Under the pieces are notes generated by a model. That model saw only the letters and a program-made list of their open reading frames with translations. It had not been told where the DNA came from and made no database searches. The position numbers were made by a program, and so were the translations under genes. Below, piece by piece: positions 7,489-14,931 of a stretch of 64,000 bases of DNA; within the stretch, counting starts at the first letter, position 1; every line of letters starts with the position of its first letter. Source of the DNA: Streptomyces sp. NRRL B-1140 (GTDB taxonomy: Bacteria; Actinomycetota; Actinomycetes; Streptomycetales; Streptomycetaceae). The stretch spans positions 62,001 through 126,000 of the forward strand of contig NZ_LGEA01000125.1 of the NCBI RefSeq assembly GCF_001280065.1. Reading direction: 5' to 3'.

Positions 7489-8337
7489 ATGCCAACGTCG
7501 CCATCATCGAGTGTCCAGGCTGCCCGCAGGGCCGTAGCCGACAGGCTCCGGGAGATCCGCAAGGATGCCAACCTGACGGGTAAGGACGTCGCGGAGCGGA
7601 TCGGGTGGCAGCGCTCGAAGGTCTCCCGACTGGAGAACGCCACGACGCCTCCGTCAGACGACGACATCCGCGCGTGGTGTCAGGCTTGTGGCGCTGACGG
7701 GTTGGCCGCAGATCTGATTGCGGCCTCCCGCTCAGCCGACTCGATGTACGTCGAGTGGCGCCGGTTGCAGCGCACGGGGCTCCGCCGGTTGCAGGAGTCC
7801 TACGTACCGCTCTTCGAGCGTACGCGGGTGTTCCGAATTTACTGCTCGAACGTCGTCCCGGGACTCCTCCAGACGGACGGCTATGCGAGCGCCCTACTCG
7901 GCTCCATCGCTGCTTTCAGGGAGACGCCTGACGACGTGTCGGAGGCCGTGGCAGCGCGTATGGAGCGCTCACGAGTGATCCGTGAGGGCAACCACCGGTT
8001 CGCGCTCCTCGTCGAGGAGGCGGTGCTCAGGCACCGCGTAGGTGGCTCTGAGGTCATGGCCGGCCAACTCGGCTATCTGCTCTCCATCATGGCCCTGCCC
8101 TCCGTCTCCCTCGGCGTCATCCCGTTCTCAGCCGACAGGCGCATGTGGATGCTGGAGACGTTCAGCGTCTACGACGAGGTACAGACACAGGTCGAGCTAC
8201 TTACGGCTCAGGTGAACGTCACGGCGCCCTCAGAGGTTGCCCAGTACCTCAAGGCTTTCGGTGAGTTCTCGAAGTTGGCTGTCTACGGAGCCAATGCCCG
8301 CGCTCGGATCACAGCGGCAATCGACGCTTTGGAGTGA
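7489..8337 (+). CDS. XRE-family regulator with DUF5753 C-terminal domain
   Basis: This 282-residue protein has an N-terminal helix-turn-helix (about residues 15-70: LTGKDVAERIGWQRSKVSRLE) and a DUF5753 ligand-like domain (about 90-280) with the usual YCSNVVPGLLQT and LGVIPFS segments. The Scr1 and BldB-partner group of Streptomyces regulators has this architecture and typically forms antitoxin- or switch-like pairs with small DUF397 or DUF6879 neighbours. Here DUF6879 lies upstream and two small proteins lie downstream. No strong ribosome site precedes the ATG; expression may be coupled to the preceding gene 12 bases away. Confidence 0.88.
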   Translation: MPTSPSSSVQAARRAVADRLREIRKDANLTGKDVAERIGWQRSKVSRLENATTPPSDDDIRAWCQACGADGLAADLIAASRSADSMYVEWRRLQRTGLRRLQESYVPLFERTRVFRIYCSNVVPGLLQTDGYASALLGSIAAFRETPDDVSEAVAARMERSRVIREGNHRFALLVEEAVLRHRVGGSEVMAGQLGYLLSIMALPSVSLGVIPFSADRRMWMLETFSVYDEVQTQVELLTAQVNVTAPSEVAQYLKAFGEFSKLAVYGANARARITAAIDALE

Positions 8338-8428
8338 AAGCCGCAGAACTTCGTAGAACTTCCTGGAACCCGCGCCTACTTGCTCCGTAGCGTCGCCCGT
8401 ATCAAACCCGCGCGGCGGAGGTGCAGGG

Positions 8429-8650
8429 ATGGCCCTTGAAACAACGCTCAGAGAACCGATCCATCTGACGGACCCGCTCGAAGCGGAGGCGCCTCAACCC
8501 GTCAGGGGGTGCGACATGTGCGAATCGCGGTTCGGACAGTGGCGGGAAGCCTCTAACCCGCGGAGCACCGCTTACGACCCGTCGCACGCAACGGACCTGG
8601 CAATCGAGATCAAGCGCCATCCGCACGAGTGGAAGAAGACGGCACGATGA
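8429..8650 (+). CDS. Small partner protein of XRE/DUF5753 regulator
   Basis: A 73-residue acidic protein with an N-terminal PIHLTDPLEAEA stretch, then GCDMCESRFGQWREA and a C-terminal IEIKRHPHEWKK. The CxxC, W and RHPH features recur in small Streptomyces proteins encoded next to XRE/DUF5753 genes. GGAGG lies about 9 bases before the ATG. Its stop overlaps the next start (ATGA at 8647-8650). No enzymatic role is visible; a protein-protein regulatory role is the likeliest guess. Confidence 0.65.
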   Translation: MALETTLREPIHLTDPLEAEAPQPVRGCDMCESRFGQWREASNPRSTAYDPSHATDLAIEIKRHPHEWKKTAR

Positions 8651-8892
8651 ACAACGGGCCGTTTCCCTGGGTCGTGACCAAAGAGGAACTAGAGCAGGTC
8701 CCTACAGGCGCCTTCGTCGAGTGCGCGGACTGCCTTGGAGACAACAGGGCCCTACGCGACGGAGATGACCCGCTCAGGTGGGCCCGGGATCACGTGGCGG
8801 CACTGCCGCACCACAACCGGTTCCGTGTCGTCACCCTGACGAACTTCAGCATTGCGTCGGTGCTATCGCCGGCCCCTGATCCCGCGCGCTGA
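8647..8892 (+). CDS. Small DUF7848-like protein
   Basis: An 81-residue product starting MNNGPFPWVVTKEELEQ, with ECADCLGDNR and a WARDHVAALPHHNRFR segment. The Cys pair followed by W..H....H..FR matches the small DUF7848-type proteins that Streptomyces encodes near XRE/DUF5753 regulators. The ATG at 8647 overlaps the upstream stop codon, so translation is probably coupled; the in-frame GTG at 8629 is less attractive. It is the last gene of the element before the hairpin array and the junction with tuf3. Confidence 0.65.
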   Translation: MNNGPFPWVVTKEELEQVPTGAFVECADCLGDNRALRDGDDPLRWARDHVAALPHHNRFRVVTLTNFSIASVLSPAPDPAR

Positions 8893-8923
8893 CTGCCCTG
8901 AGCAATCGGCCCGCGGAGGGCGC

Positions 8924-9045
8924 GGCGGGGCCTGAGGCCGGCATACCCGGCCCCGCCTGCGTCCTGAACTCCTCGTCCCGTTCCTATGGATCTCCGCGGG
9001 ACGAGGACCGCCCGACGACGACAACGCCCGATCATGGCGGGCGTT
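8924..9045. other. Array of three perfect hairpins at the right end of the prophage
   Basis: Three adjacent inverted repeats occupy an otherwise gene-free stretch: GGCGGGGCC/GGCCCCGCC (8924-8932 and 8949-8957), CCTCGTCCCG/CGGGACGAGG (8971-8980 and 8997-9006) and AACGCCCG/CGGGCGTT (9023-9030 and 9038-9045). A fourth, stronger hairpin follows at 9056. Loops are 16, 16 and 7 bases. They could act as stacked terminators insulating prophage and host transcription, or as a structured RNA. Confidence 0.55.
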
Positions 9046-9055
9046 GGGGCGGACT

Positions 9056-9104
9056 GAAGCCCCGTTCACCTCCCGACCCCCGTGGAGGTGGGCGGGGCTT
9101 CTTT
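9056..9104 (+). terminator. Strong two-part terminator at the prophage right end
   Basis: An outer stem GAAGCCCCG (9056-9064) with CGGGGCTTC (9093-9101) encloses an inner stem CACCTCC (9067-9073) with GGAGGTG (9084-9090), followed by TTT. It is the last and strongest of four hairpins before the junction with tuf3. Confidence 0.75.
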
Positions 9105-9130
9105 GCGTCTCTGACCTGCACCGCTATAGT
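9103..9130 (+). promoter_or_regulatory. Predicted promoter reading out of the prophage end
   Basis: TTGCGT (9103-9108), a 16-base spacer and TATAGT (9125-9130) form a good match to a housekeeping sigma promoter, directly after the terminator. It points right, into truncated tuf3. In an excised circular form it would instead point at whatever lies at the element's left end, often the integrase. Confidence 0.5.
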
Positions 9131-9160
9131 CATGACAGGGTGCGCAAACCACGTACGTCA
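9131..9160. other. Prophage right attachment junction (attR) inside tuf3
   Basis: EF-Tu homology starts abruptly at the ACG codon at 9151 (TYVKNM), where an intact gene would read DCPGH just before. An in-frame TGA lies upstream at 9133. The bases to the left belong to the hairpin and promoter region of the element. The exact core cannot be fixed without the left end or an empty site. Confidence 0.6.
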
Positions 9161-10062
9161 AGAACATGGTCACCGGCGCCGCCCAGCTCGACGGGGCGAT
9201 CCTCGTCGTCTCCGCGCTCGACGGGATCATGCCGCAGACCGCCGAACACGTCCTGCTCGCCCGTCAGGTGGGCGTCGACCACATCGTCGTGGCCCTCAAC
9301 AAGGCCGACGCCGGGGACGAGGAGCTGACCGACCTGGTCGAGCTGGAGGTCCGCGACCTGCTCACCGCGCACGGCTACGGCGGTGACTCCGTGCCCGTCG
9401 TACGCGTCTCGGGACTGAAGGCGCTGGAGGGCGATCCGCGCTGGACGGCGTCGATCGAGGCGCTGCTCGACGCGGTGGACACGTACGTGCCGATGCCGGA
9501 GCGGTACCTGGACGCACCGTTCCTGCTGTCGGTGGAGAACGTGCTGACCATCACCGGCCGGGGCACCGTGGTGACCGGAGCGGTCGAGCGGGGCCTGGTG
9601 CGCGTCGGTGACCGGGTCGAGGTGCTCGGGGCGTCCGTCGAGACGGTCGTCACGGGGCTGGAGACCTTCGGCAAGCCGATGGAGGAGGCGCAGGCCGGGG
9701 ACAACGTGGCCCTGCTGCTGCGGGGGGTTCCGCGGGACGCCGTCCGGCGGGGGCATGTGGTCGCCGCGCCGGGGAGTGTGAAGCCGCGGCGGCGCTTCTC
9801 GGCACAGGTGTACGTCCTGTCGGCCCGGGAGGGCGGGCGGACGACGCCCGTCTCCTCCGGGTACCGGCCGCAGTTCTACATCCGGACCGCGGATGTGATG
9901 GGAGTGGTCGACCTCGGTGAAGTGGCCGTGGCGCGGCCCGGCGACACCGTCGCCATGAGCGTGGAGCTGGGGCGGGAGGTGCCGTTGGAGGCGGGGCTCG
10001 GGTTCGCCATCCGTGAGGGTGGCAGGACCGTGGGGGCGGGGACCGTGACAGCGGTCGTATGA
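9151..10062 (+). pseudogene. tuf3: Elongation factor Tu-3, 5' part removed by prophage insertion
   Basis: The frame encodes EF-Tu from the segment after the G3 motif to the C-terminus: [15 protein letters not shown], the NKAD GTP-specificity motif, [14 protein letters not shown] at the start of domain 2, and the C-terminal beta-barrel. Missing are the start codon, the GHVDHGKT P-loop, switch I and DCPGH, so no working GTPase can come from this copy. The first ATG in frame is at 9166. Sequence divergence from usual EF-Tu ([13 protein letters not shown], alanine-rich C-terminus) fits the extra tuf3 gene of Streptomyces rather than the main tuf1. The remainder of the frame is intact, so insertion seems recent. 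The 5' piece should lie at the left end of the element, outside the window. Confidence 0.85.
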
Positions 10063-10068
10063 GGTTGT

Positions 10069-10124
10069 GGGGAACCGCGGGCCGCCGTGGGCCGGCCGCA
10101 GTTCCCCGCGCCCTTATAGGGCGC
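10069..10124. repeat. Streptomyces palindromic intergenic repeat, copy 1
   Basis: GGGGAAC (10069-10075) pairs with GTTCCCC (10101-10107), followed by GCGCCC/GGGCGC (10108-10113 and 10119-10124). It belongs to the same family as copies at about 20146, 49118 and 57268. It follows the tuf3 stop and could serve as its terminator. Confidence 0.6.
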
Positions 10125-10138
10125 GACACAATGGGGCG

Positions 10139-10984
10139 GTGAACGAGTTGCTCCCTGTCTCCCGTGTCGTCGACCTCGGCACCGCCAAGCTGATGCCCGA
10201 CGTCGACCGGGAGCGGGCCTGGCTGCTGACCGTGGACGGGGCGCCGCAGTCCTACGTCGATCTCGACGAACCCGCGCACCTGGAGTTCGAGTACACCCGG
10301 CGGCTCGGACACGTCCTGGATGTCGTGGCCGAGCCGGGGCGGGCGCTGGACGTGGTGCATCTCGGGGGCGGCGCCCTCACGTTGCCGCGGTACGTGGCCG
10401 TGACCCGGCCCGGCTCGCGGCAGGACGTCGTCGAGGCCGACCGGGGGCTGCTGGAGCTGGTGACGGAACATCTGCCGTTGCCGGGAGGCGCGGACGTCGC
10501 CCTCCACGCGGCGGACGCCCGGGCCTGGCTGGAGAACGCCTCCGCGGATTCGGCGGACGTTCTCGTCGCAGACGTCTTCAGCGGCTCGCGGGTGCCGGCA
10601 CACCTCACCTCCGTCGCCTATGTCCGCGAGGCGGCGCGCGTGCTGCGGGGCAGCGGGGTCTACCTCGCGAACCTCCCCGACGCCGCACCCTTCGGCTTTC
10701 TGCGGTCGCAACTCGCCACGCTGGCGGACTCCTTCCAGGAGCTCGCGCTGATCGCCGAGCCGGGTGTGCTGCGAGGGCGGCGGTTCGGGAACGCCGTGCT
10801 CGTCGCCGGATCACGGGCGATCGACGTCGCGGCCCTGGCCAGGCTCACCGCCGCCGACGCCTTCCCCGCCCGGGTCGAACACGGCTTGTCCCTGCGGAGG
10901 TTCATCGGCGACGCGCGGCCCGTCCGGGACGCTGACGCCGTGCCGTCACCCGAGCCCCCCGACGGGGCGTTCGGCATCGGCTGA
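10139..10984 (+). CDS. Spermidine synthase-like methyltransferase-fold protein
   Basis: A 281-residue product with the class I Rossmann fold of the spermidine synthase family. It has the glycine motif VVHLGGGALTLPRY, the acidic VVEADRG after strand 2, DARAWLEN, and DVLVADVFSG at the active-site region. Family members of this type in actinobacteria are usually soluble and of unproven substrate; the polyamine-binding Asp pair cannot be confirmed by eye. The GTG start at 10139 gives the usual N-terminus (VNELLPVSRVVDLG). Its 3' end overlaps the convergent MFS gene by 39 bases. Confidence 0.75.
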   Translation: MNELLPVSRVVDLGTAKLMPDVDRERAWLLTVDGAPQSYVDLDEPAHLEFEYTRRLGHVLDVVAEPGRALDVVHLGGGALTLPRYVAVTRPGSRQDVVEADRGLLELVTEHLPLPGGADVALHAADARAWLENASADSADVLVADVFSGSRVPAHLTSVAYVREAARVLRGSGVYLANLPDAAPFGFLRSQLATLADSFQELALIAEPGVLRGRRFGNAVLVAGSRAIDVAALARLTAADAFPARVEHGLSLRRFIGDARPVRDADAVPSPEPPDGAFGIG

Positions 10985-12250
10985 CGCGGGTTCGGCGCCG
11001 CTCCGGGCGACCGGTGTGGTCCGGCGGCGCAGTCCGCGGACGTCCGGCACGCACAGCACGGCCGCCGTGACCAGGACGACCAGGCCGGCGCACCCCCACA
11101 GGGCCGCAGTGCGGCCGAAGGCATCCTCCGCCGGCCCGGCCGCGGCCGTGGCGAGGGGGACCAGGGCCACGGAGCCGAACCAGTCGTACGCCGCGACGCG
11201 GGAGAGCTTGTGCTCGGGGATCTCCTGGTGCAGCGCGGTCATCCAGGAGACGCCGAACACCTCCACCGTCGCGCCGGCGAGGAACATCACTCCGTACAGG
11301 ACGCCGATCGGCACCGGGACGGCGAGGGCGGCCGAGGGCAGGGCCAGCGGGAACACGCAGAGGGTGCCGGCGTAGAGCAGACGGCGGGGCTTCCAGCGGG
11401 TCATCAGCAGGGCACCGGCCACCGTACCCGCACCGAAGGCGCCCAGGGCGAGCCCCCAGGGGCCCGCGCCGCCCAGGTCGTCGCGGGCCACGAGCGGGCC
11501 GTAGACCGCGTCCGCGGCGGCGACGACCGCGTTGGCGATGGAGAACTGGACGACTATGCCCCACAGCCAGGGGCGGCCGGCGAACTCGCGCCAGCCGTCC
11601 CGCAGATCGGCGAGCAGGCCGCCGCCCGGCGCCCGGGGCGCGATGTGGCCGACGTCGAGGAAGGCCCGCAGCGCTCCGGCGAGCGCGAAGGCGGCCGCGT
11701 CGGCCGCGAGCACCCAGCCGGGTCCGATCGCCGCGACCATGGCGCCGCCGAGCGCGGCACCGCCGAGGGCCGCGCCCTGCATCGCCATCCTGAACACGGC
11801 GAAGGCGCGTCCCGCGTTCTCACCGTCGACCGACGACATCAGCATGCCCTCGGCGGCCGGACCGAAGAAGGCCTGACCGGTGCCGCCGAGCGCCGCCAGC
11901 AGCATCATGAGCCACAGCCGCGGCTCCCCGGTCAGCACGAGAAAGGCGAAGGCGGCCTGGGAGAGGCAGTTCAGAAGGTTGGCCGCGACCATCACGTGGT
12001 GGCGGGGCAGCCGGTCCGACACTGCCCCGCCGATCAGCAGGAACAGCACCAGCGGCAGGGTCCGCGCCGCCGCCACCAGGCCGACGTCACCGCCGTCACC
12101 GCCCGCTTCGAGGACGGCGAACGCCGACGCCACCAGGGCGCCGTGGCTGCCCAGGCCGGTGACGACCGCCGCCGCGGTCAGCAGGGAGTAGTTGCGGCCC
12201 GCCCAGGCGGGTCTGCGGGGGCTGCGGGAGGGGGCGGTGGGGGATGTCAC
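10946..12250 (-). CDS. MFS transporter
   Basis: A 434-residue major facilitator with about 12 hydrophobic spans. The signature GGAVSDRLPRHHVMV loop lies between spans 2 and 3, and GPAAEGMLMSSVDGENAGRA in the N-terminal half is typical of the enterobactin-exporter-like (EntS/MFS_3) group. It would export a small molecule across the cytoplasmic membrane; the substrate is unknown. The GTG at 12250 is preferred, since the 47 extra residues of the longer frame are Pro/Gly-rich and not membrane-like. The gene converges on and overlaps the spermidine-synthase-like gene. Confidence 0.85.
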   Translation of the reverse strand: MTSPTAPSRSPRRPAWAGRNYSLLTAAAVVTGLGSHGALVASAFAVLEAGGDGGDVGLVAAARTLPLVLFLLIGGAVSDRLPRHHVMVAANLLNCLSQAAFAFLVLTGEPRLWLMMLLAALGGTGQAFFGPAAEGMLMSSVDGENAGRAFAVFRMAMQGAALGGAALGGAMVAAIGPGWVLAADAAAFALAGALRAFLDVGHIAPRAPGGGLLADLRDGWREFAGRPWLWGIVVQFSIANAVVAAADAVYGPLVARDDLGGAGPWGLALGAFGAGTVAGALLMTRWKPRRLLYAGTLCVFPLALPSAALAVPVPIGVLYGVMFLAGATVEVFGVSWMTALHQEIPEHKLSRVAAYDWFGSVALVPLATAAAGPAEDAFGRTAALWGCAGLVVLVTAAVLCVPDVRGLRRRTTPVARSGAEPASADAERPVGGLG

Positions 12251-12449
12251 CGGCCGACTATCGCCGCCCGGGGCCCCTCCTGCCAAACCGTTTGCGCGGG
12301 ATGACGGCGGATGGCAAGGGGGTGCCCGCGGAGCAAGGCCGGGGGCGACGGCCGGTCCGCGCACGCCCCGTCCGGGGCTGCCCCTCTCCACGCTCCGGCG
12401 ACCGGGCCCGCCTCCGTCGCAGGGGGCGGGCCCGGTCCGCCCTTCCAGG

Positions 12450-13469
12450 TCAGCCGCCGGTCGGCTCGCCGTGCAGGCGGACGGTGCTGAGGATCTTCAT
12501 GATGGTCTTCTCGGGCACCTCACCCTTGACGCCCTTGGCACCGAAGAAGCTCCATGCGACGAAGTCGCCGGCGGAGTTCTTGAAGCCGAACGTGACCGCC
12601 TTGCCGTCGCTCGCGCACTTGCCCGTGTCGGGCGTGTTCTCCGAGTGCGCCCAGGCGACACTGCCCTTCACGCCCGAGGCGGTGGTGTAGGGCTTGGCCT
12701 TGTCGTCGGTTTTGACGCTCTTCTTGTCCGGTTGCGTGTAGCCGCCGTACACCCACGCGGCCGCCTGGTTGACCGCGACCTCGTCCGTGTTCTTGGCGCC
12801 GTCGGCGCCTTTGGTGCCCACCCCGCCCAGGGACTCGGTTTCGGTGCTGCCGTCCTTGTTGTCGTCGCTCGTGCACCACTTGGACTTGTAGAACGCCGGT
12901 GCCGACATGAGGATCAGCGGCTTGCCGTCGTCGGACTTCTCGTCTTCGAAGAAGACATACGACGTGGGGGACGCCACCTCCCAGTCGGCCGGGACGTCGA
13001 AGGCCGTGCCCCACTTGGGGTTGATGACGACCTTCCAGCCCTTGACGGTGGGCTGCGCCGCCTCGCCGCCACGCGGGTTGTCGTCCGAGGCAGGGGCGCT
13101 CGGCTCCTCGGCCGACGGACTCCTCGTGACCTTGTCGTCCTTGCCGTGCTTGCCGCCGTCGGCCGTGTCGTCCTTGTCGCCGCCCAGCACCAGGAAGCCG
13201 GTGACACCGGCCGCCACGACCACTGCCGTGGCCGCGATGATCGCCACCAGCTTCGTCCGGCCGCCGCCACCGCCCTGCGGCGGCTGCGGGGGCTGCGGCG
13301 CGCCGGCCGGCCCGGTGGCTCCCCACTGCGGCTGCTGCCCATAGGGATGGGGCTGCTGCTGGTATCCCGGCTGCTGGTAGGGATTCGGCTGCTGGTACCC
13401 CGGCTGCTGGTACGGGTTGTTCGCTTGCGGGTTCTGCTCGCCCCCGGGCGGCTGCTGTCCTGGCCACAT
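12450..13469 (-). CDS. Membrane-anchored protein with Pro/Gln/Tyr-rich cytoplasmic tail
   Basis: This 339-residue protein begins with about 70 residues of repeated NPYQQPGYQQP-type sequence, then has one membrane span (KLVAIIAATAVVVAAGVTGF, about residues 72-95), a charged linker, and an external domain of about 220 residues with two widely spaced Cys. The external part (WEVASPTSYVFFED, AAWVYGGYTQPDKK) resembles uncharacterised Streptomyces membrane proteins. Tyr/Gln/Pro repeats in this position often mediate low-complexity interactions at the cytoplasmic face. No enzymatic motif is seen. Confidence 0.75.
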   Translation of the reverse strand: MWPGQQPPGGEQNPQANNPYQQPGYQQPNPYQQPGYQQQPHPYGQQPQWGATGPAGAPQPPQPPQGGGGGRTKLVAIIAATAVVVAAGVTGFLVLGGDKDDTADGGKHGKDDKVTRSPSAEEPSAPASDDNPRGGEAAQPTVKGWKVVINPKWGTAFDVPADWEVASPTSYVFFEDEKSDDGKPLILMSAPAFYKSKWCTSDDNKDGSTETESLGGVGTKGADGAKNTDEVAVNQAAAWVYGGYTQPDKKSVKTDDKAKPYTTASGVKGSVAWAHSENTPDTGKCASDGKAVTFGFKNSAGDFVAWSFFGAKGVKGEVPEKTIMKILSTVRLHGEPTGG

Positions 13470-13628
13470 GGGCAGCCACCCTAGCCGCGCCCCGGACACG
13501 ATTCGGTCACCGCCCGTGGACGGAGGCGTGGCAACCCGGGGTCGGCCGGGTGTGGATGTCGTTCGAGGGATGCGGTGGTCGTCACACCGGCCTGGCCAGG
13601 CGTCTCTACTCGTGAGTAACATTCGGGC

Positions 13629-14081
13629 ATGAGCGCAGACCAGATGTCCATCGGCGAGATGCTCGCCGCCACGGTGCCCATGGCCCGGACCCTGAACCTC
13701 CAGTTCCTGGAGACCACGCCGGAGCGGGCGGTGGTGTCGCTGCCGGACCAGGGCGAATACCACAACCACGTGGGCGGTCCGCACGCCGGTGCGATGTTCA
13801 CGCTCGGCGAGTCCGCGAGCGGGGCGATCGTGCTGGCCGCGTTCGGGGACCAGCTCTCGCGCGCCGTGCCGCTCGCCGTCAGCGCCGAGATCTCCTACAA
13901 GAAGCTGGCGATGGGCGCCGTCACGGCCACGGCCACCCTGGGCCGCCCGGCCGCCGAGGTCGTCGCACAGTTGGACGCCGGAGAGCGCCCCGAGTTCCCG
14001 GTGGCCATCGCCATCCAGCGGGCCGACGGTGCCGTCACCGGCGAGATGACCGTGGTGTGGACCCTGCGGCCCAACGGCTGA
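13629..14081 (+). CDS. Hotdog-fold thioesterase-like protein (PaaI/DUF4442 type)
   Basis: A 150-residue single hotdog domain with the PaaI-like HNHVGGPHAGAMFTLGESASG segment over the central helix, where the substrate acyl-CoA would bind. Family members hydrolyse acyl-CoA thioesters, though DUF4442 members are less well studied. The length is normal for the family. The ATG at 13629 follows a spacer without a strong ribosome site. No operon partner is close on this strand. Confidence 0.8.
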   Translation: MSADQMSIGEMLAATVPMARTLNLQFLETTPERAVVSLPDQGEYHNHVGGPHAGAMFTLGESASGAIVLAAFGDQLSRAVPLAVSAEISYKKLAMGAVTATATLGRPAAEVVAQLDAGERPEFPVAIAIQRADGAVTGEMTVVWTLRPNG

Positions 14082-14203
14082 CCGGGCTGGCGCGTGCGTG
14101 CCGCCCCAGCGGTACGCCGACCCCCTCGCGGCCCGGGCCGCCGTGTCCCGGTGTCCCGGGAGCGCTCCGTCCAGCCTTCCGAGAGGATCCGGGGTCGCGT
14201 CAC

Positions 14204-14625
14204 GAACTCCGGCCCCGCATCAGGACGTTCTCGGGCCCTCCTGGCCATCCCGCAGATGGCCGGCCTCGGCGCCCGTGTCATGGCGCCCGCCGTTGAGGAC
14301 CGCCCCGTGCGGCGTGGTGCCGCAGCCATCTCCCGCAGGGCGTCGGCCGGCCGGATCTCGCCGCCCCGGCCCGGCAGGGTGCGCTCCAAGGCGGGGAAGA
14401 CGGCCGGGTCGAGGACCGGGTGGCCGGTGACGGCACAGCGGCCGGGCACCTGACTGCCCGTCGGCTTCCCGACCGGGCCTGTGACGCGGACCAGGCCCTC
14501 CTTGCCGGCCGGCTCCACGGCGACGCAGCCGTGACGGTTGATCTGCTTCGGGCGGGAACTCCGCGGCGGGCGCACGGCGCGGCGTGGCCGAGGCCGAGCG
14601 GGTCGTCCTCACGAACAGGGTGGAC
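14204..14625 (-). pseudogene. galU: Decayed UTP-glucose-1-phosphate uridylyltransferase fragment
   Basis: Segments of GalU can be read in order but in three frames. VREDDPLGLGHAAPCAR runs from 14616 to 14566. GCVAVEPAGKEGLVRV through the conserved PGRGGEI and ADALREM covers about 14530-14323. HGAVLNGGRHDTGAEAGHL covers 14309-14253, and ARERPDAGPEF ends near 14204. These correspond to the C-terminal half of the nucleotidyltransferase, with the N-terminal catalytic half missing. At least three frameshifts rule out a functional product. The surrounding 14082-14203 and 14626-14931 show no other gene. Confidence 0.75.
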
Positions 14626-14931
14626 GCTCGCCGCCTCGCGCGGGAGGGGGAGATTGTGTGACCAACCGCCTTTGCGTGCACACAACTCGCGGCCCCGGGC
14701 GCCGACGTTTTCGAAAGCCGGTGCGGATACCGCCGGTAACATATCTGAAATCCCGGCGTTTTGAACGTGGGTCATCCGAACTTCTTGTTACCTGTCAGTC
14801 GTGTGTGCGAAAGTGAGCCGGCTCACAGTCAAGTCCGCGGCTGACGCGGCACAGGTATGCACCAATCACGCACCTGCTTTCCGACGGACGCGCAATTAGC
14901 CTGCCTTCTGCGGCTGGAAGGAAATGGTTCC

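Noticed and set aside
10946..10984. The 39-base convergent overlap of the spermidine-synthase-like and MFS genes as a sign of a wrong stop
   Set aside because: Both stops are clear and both C-termini are low-complexity tails; small convergent overlaps are common in GC-rich genomes.
11210..12304. Long + strand frame opposite the MFS transporter
   Set aside because: Low-complexity Gly/Arg/His/Gln sequence typical of an antisense shadow; the minus strand encodes a clear 12-span transporter.
14857..14931. ATG start for the sigma-like/RICIN protein 25 codons upstream of the chosen start
   Set aside because: No ribosome site precedes it, whereas the GTG at 14932 has AAGGAA at the right distance.
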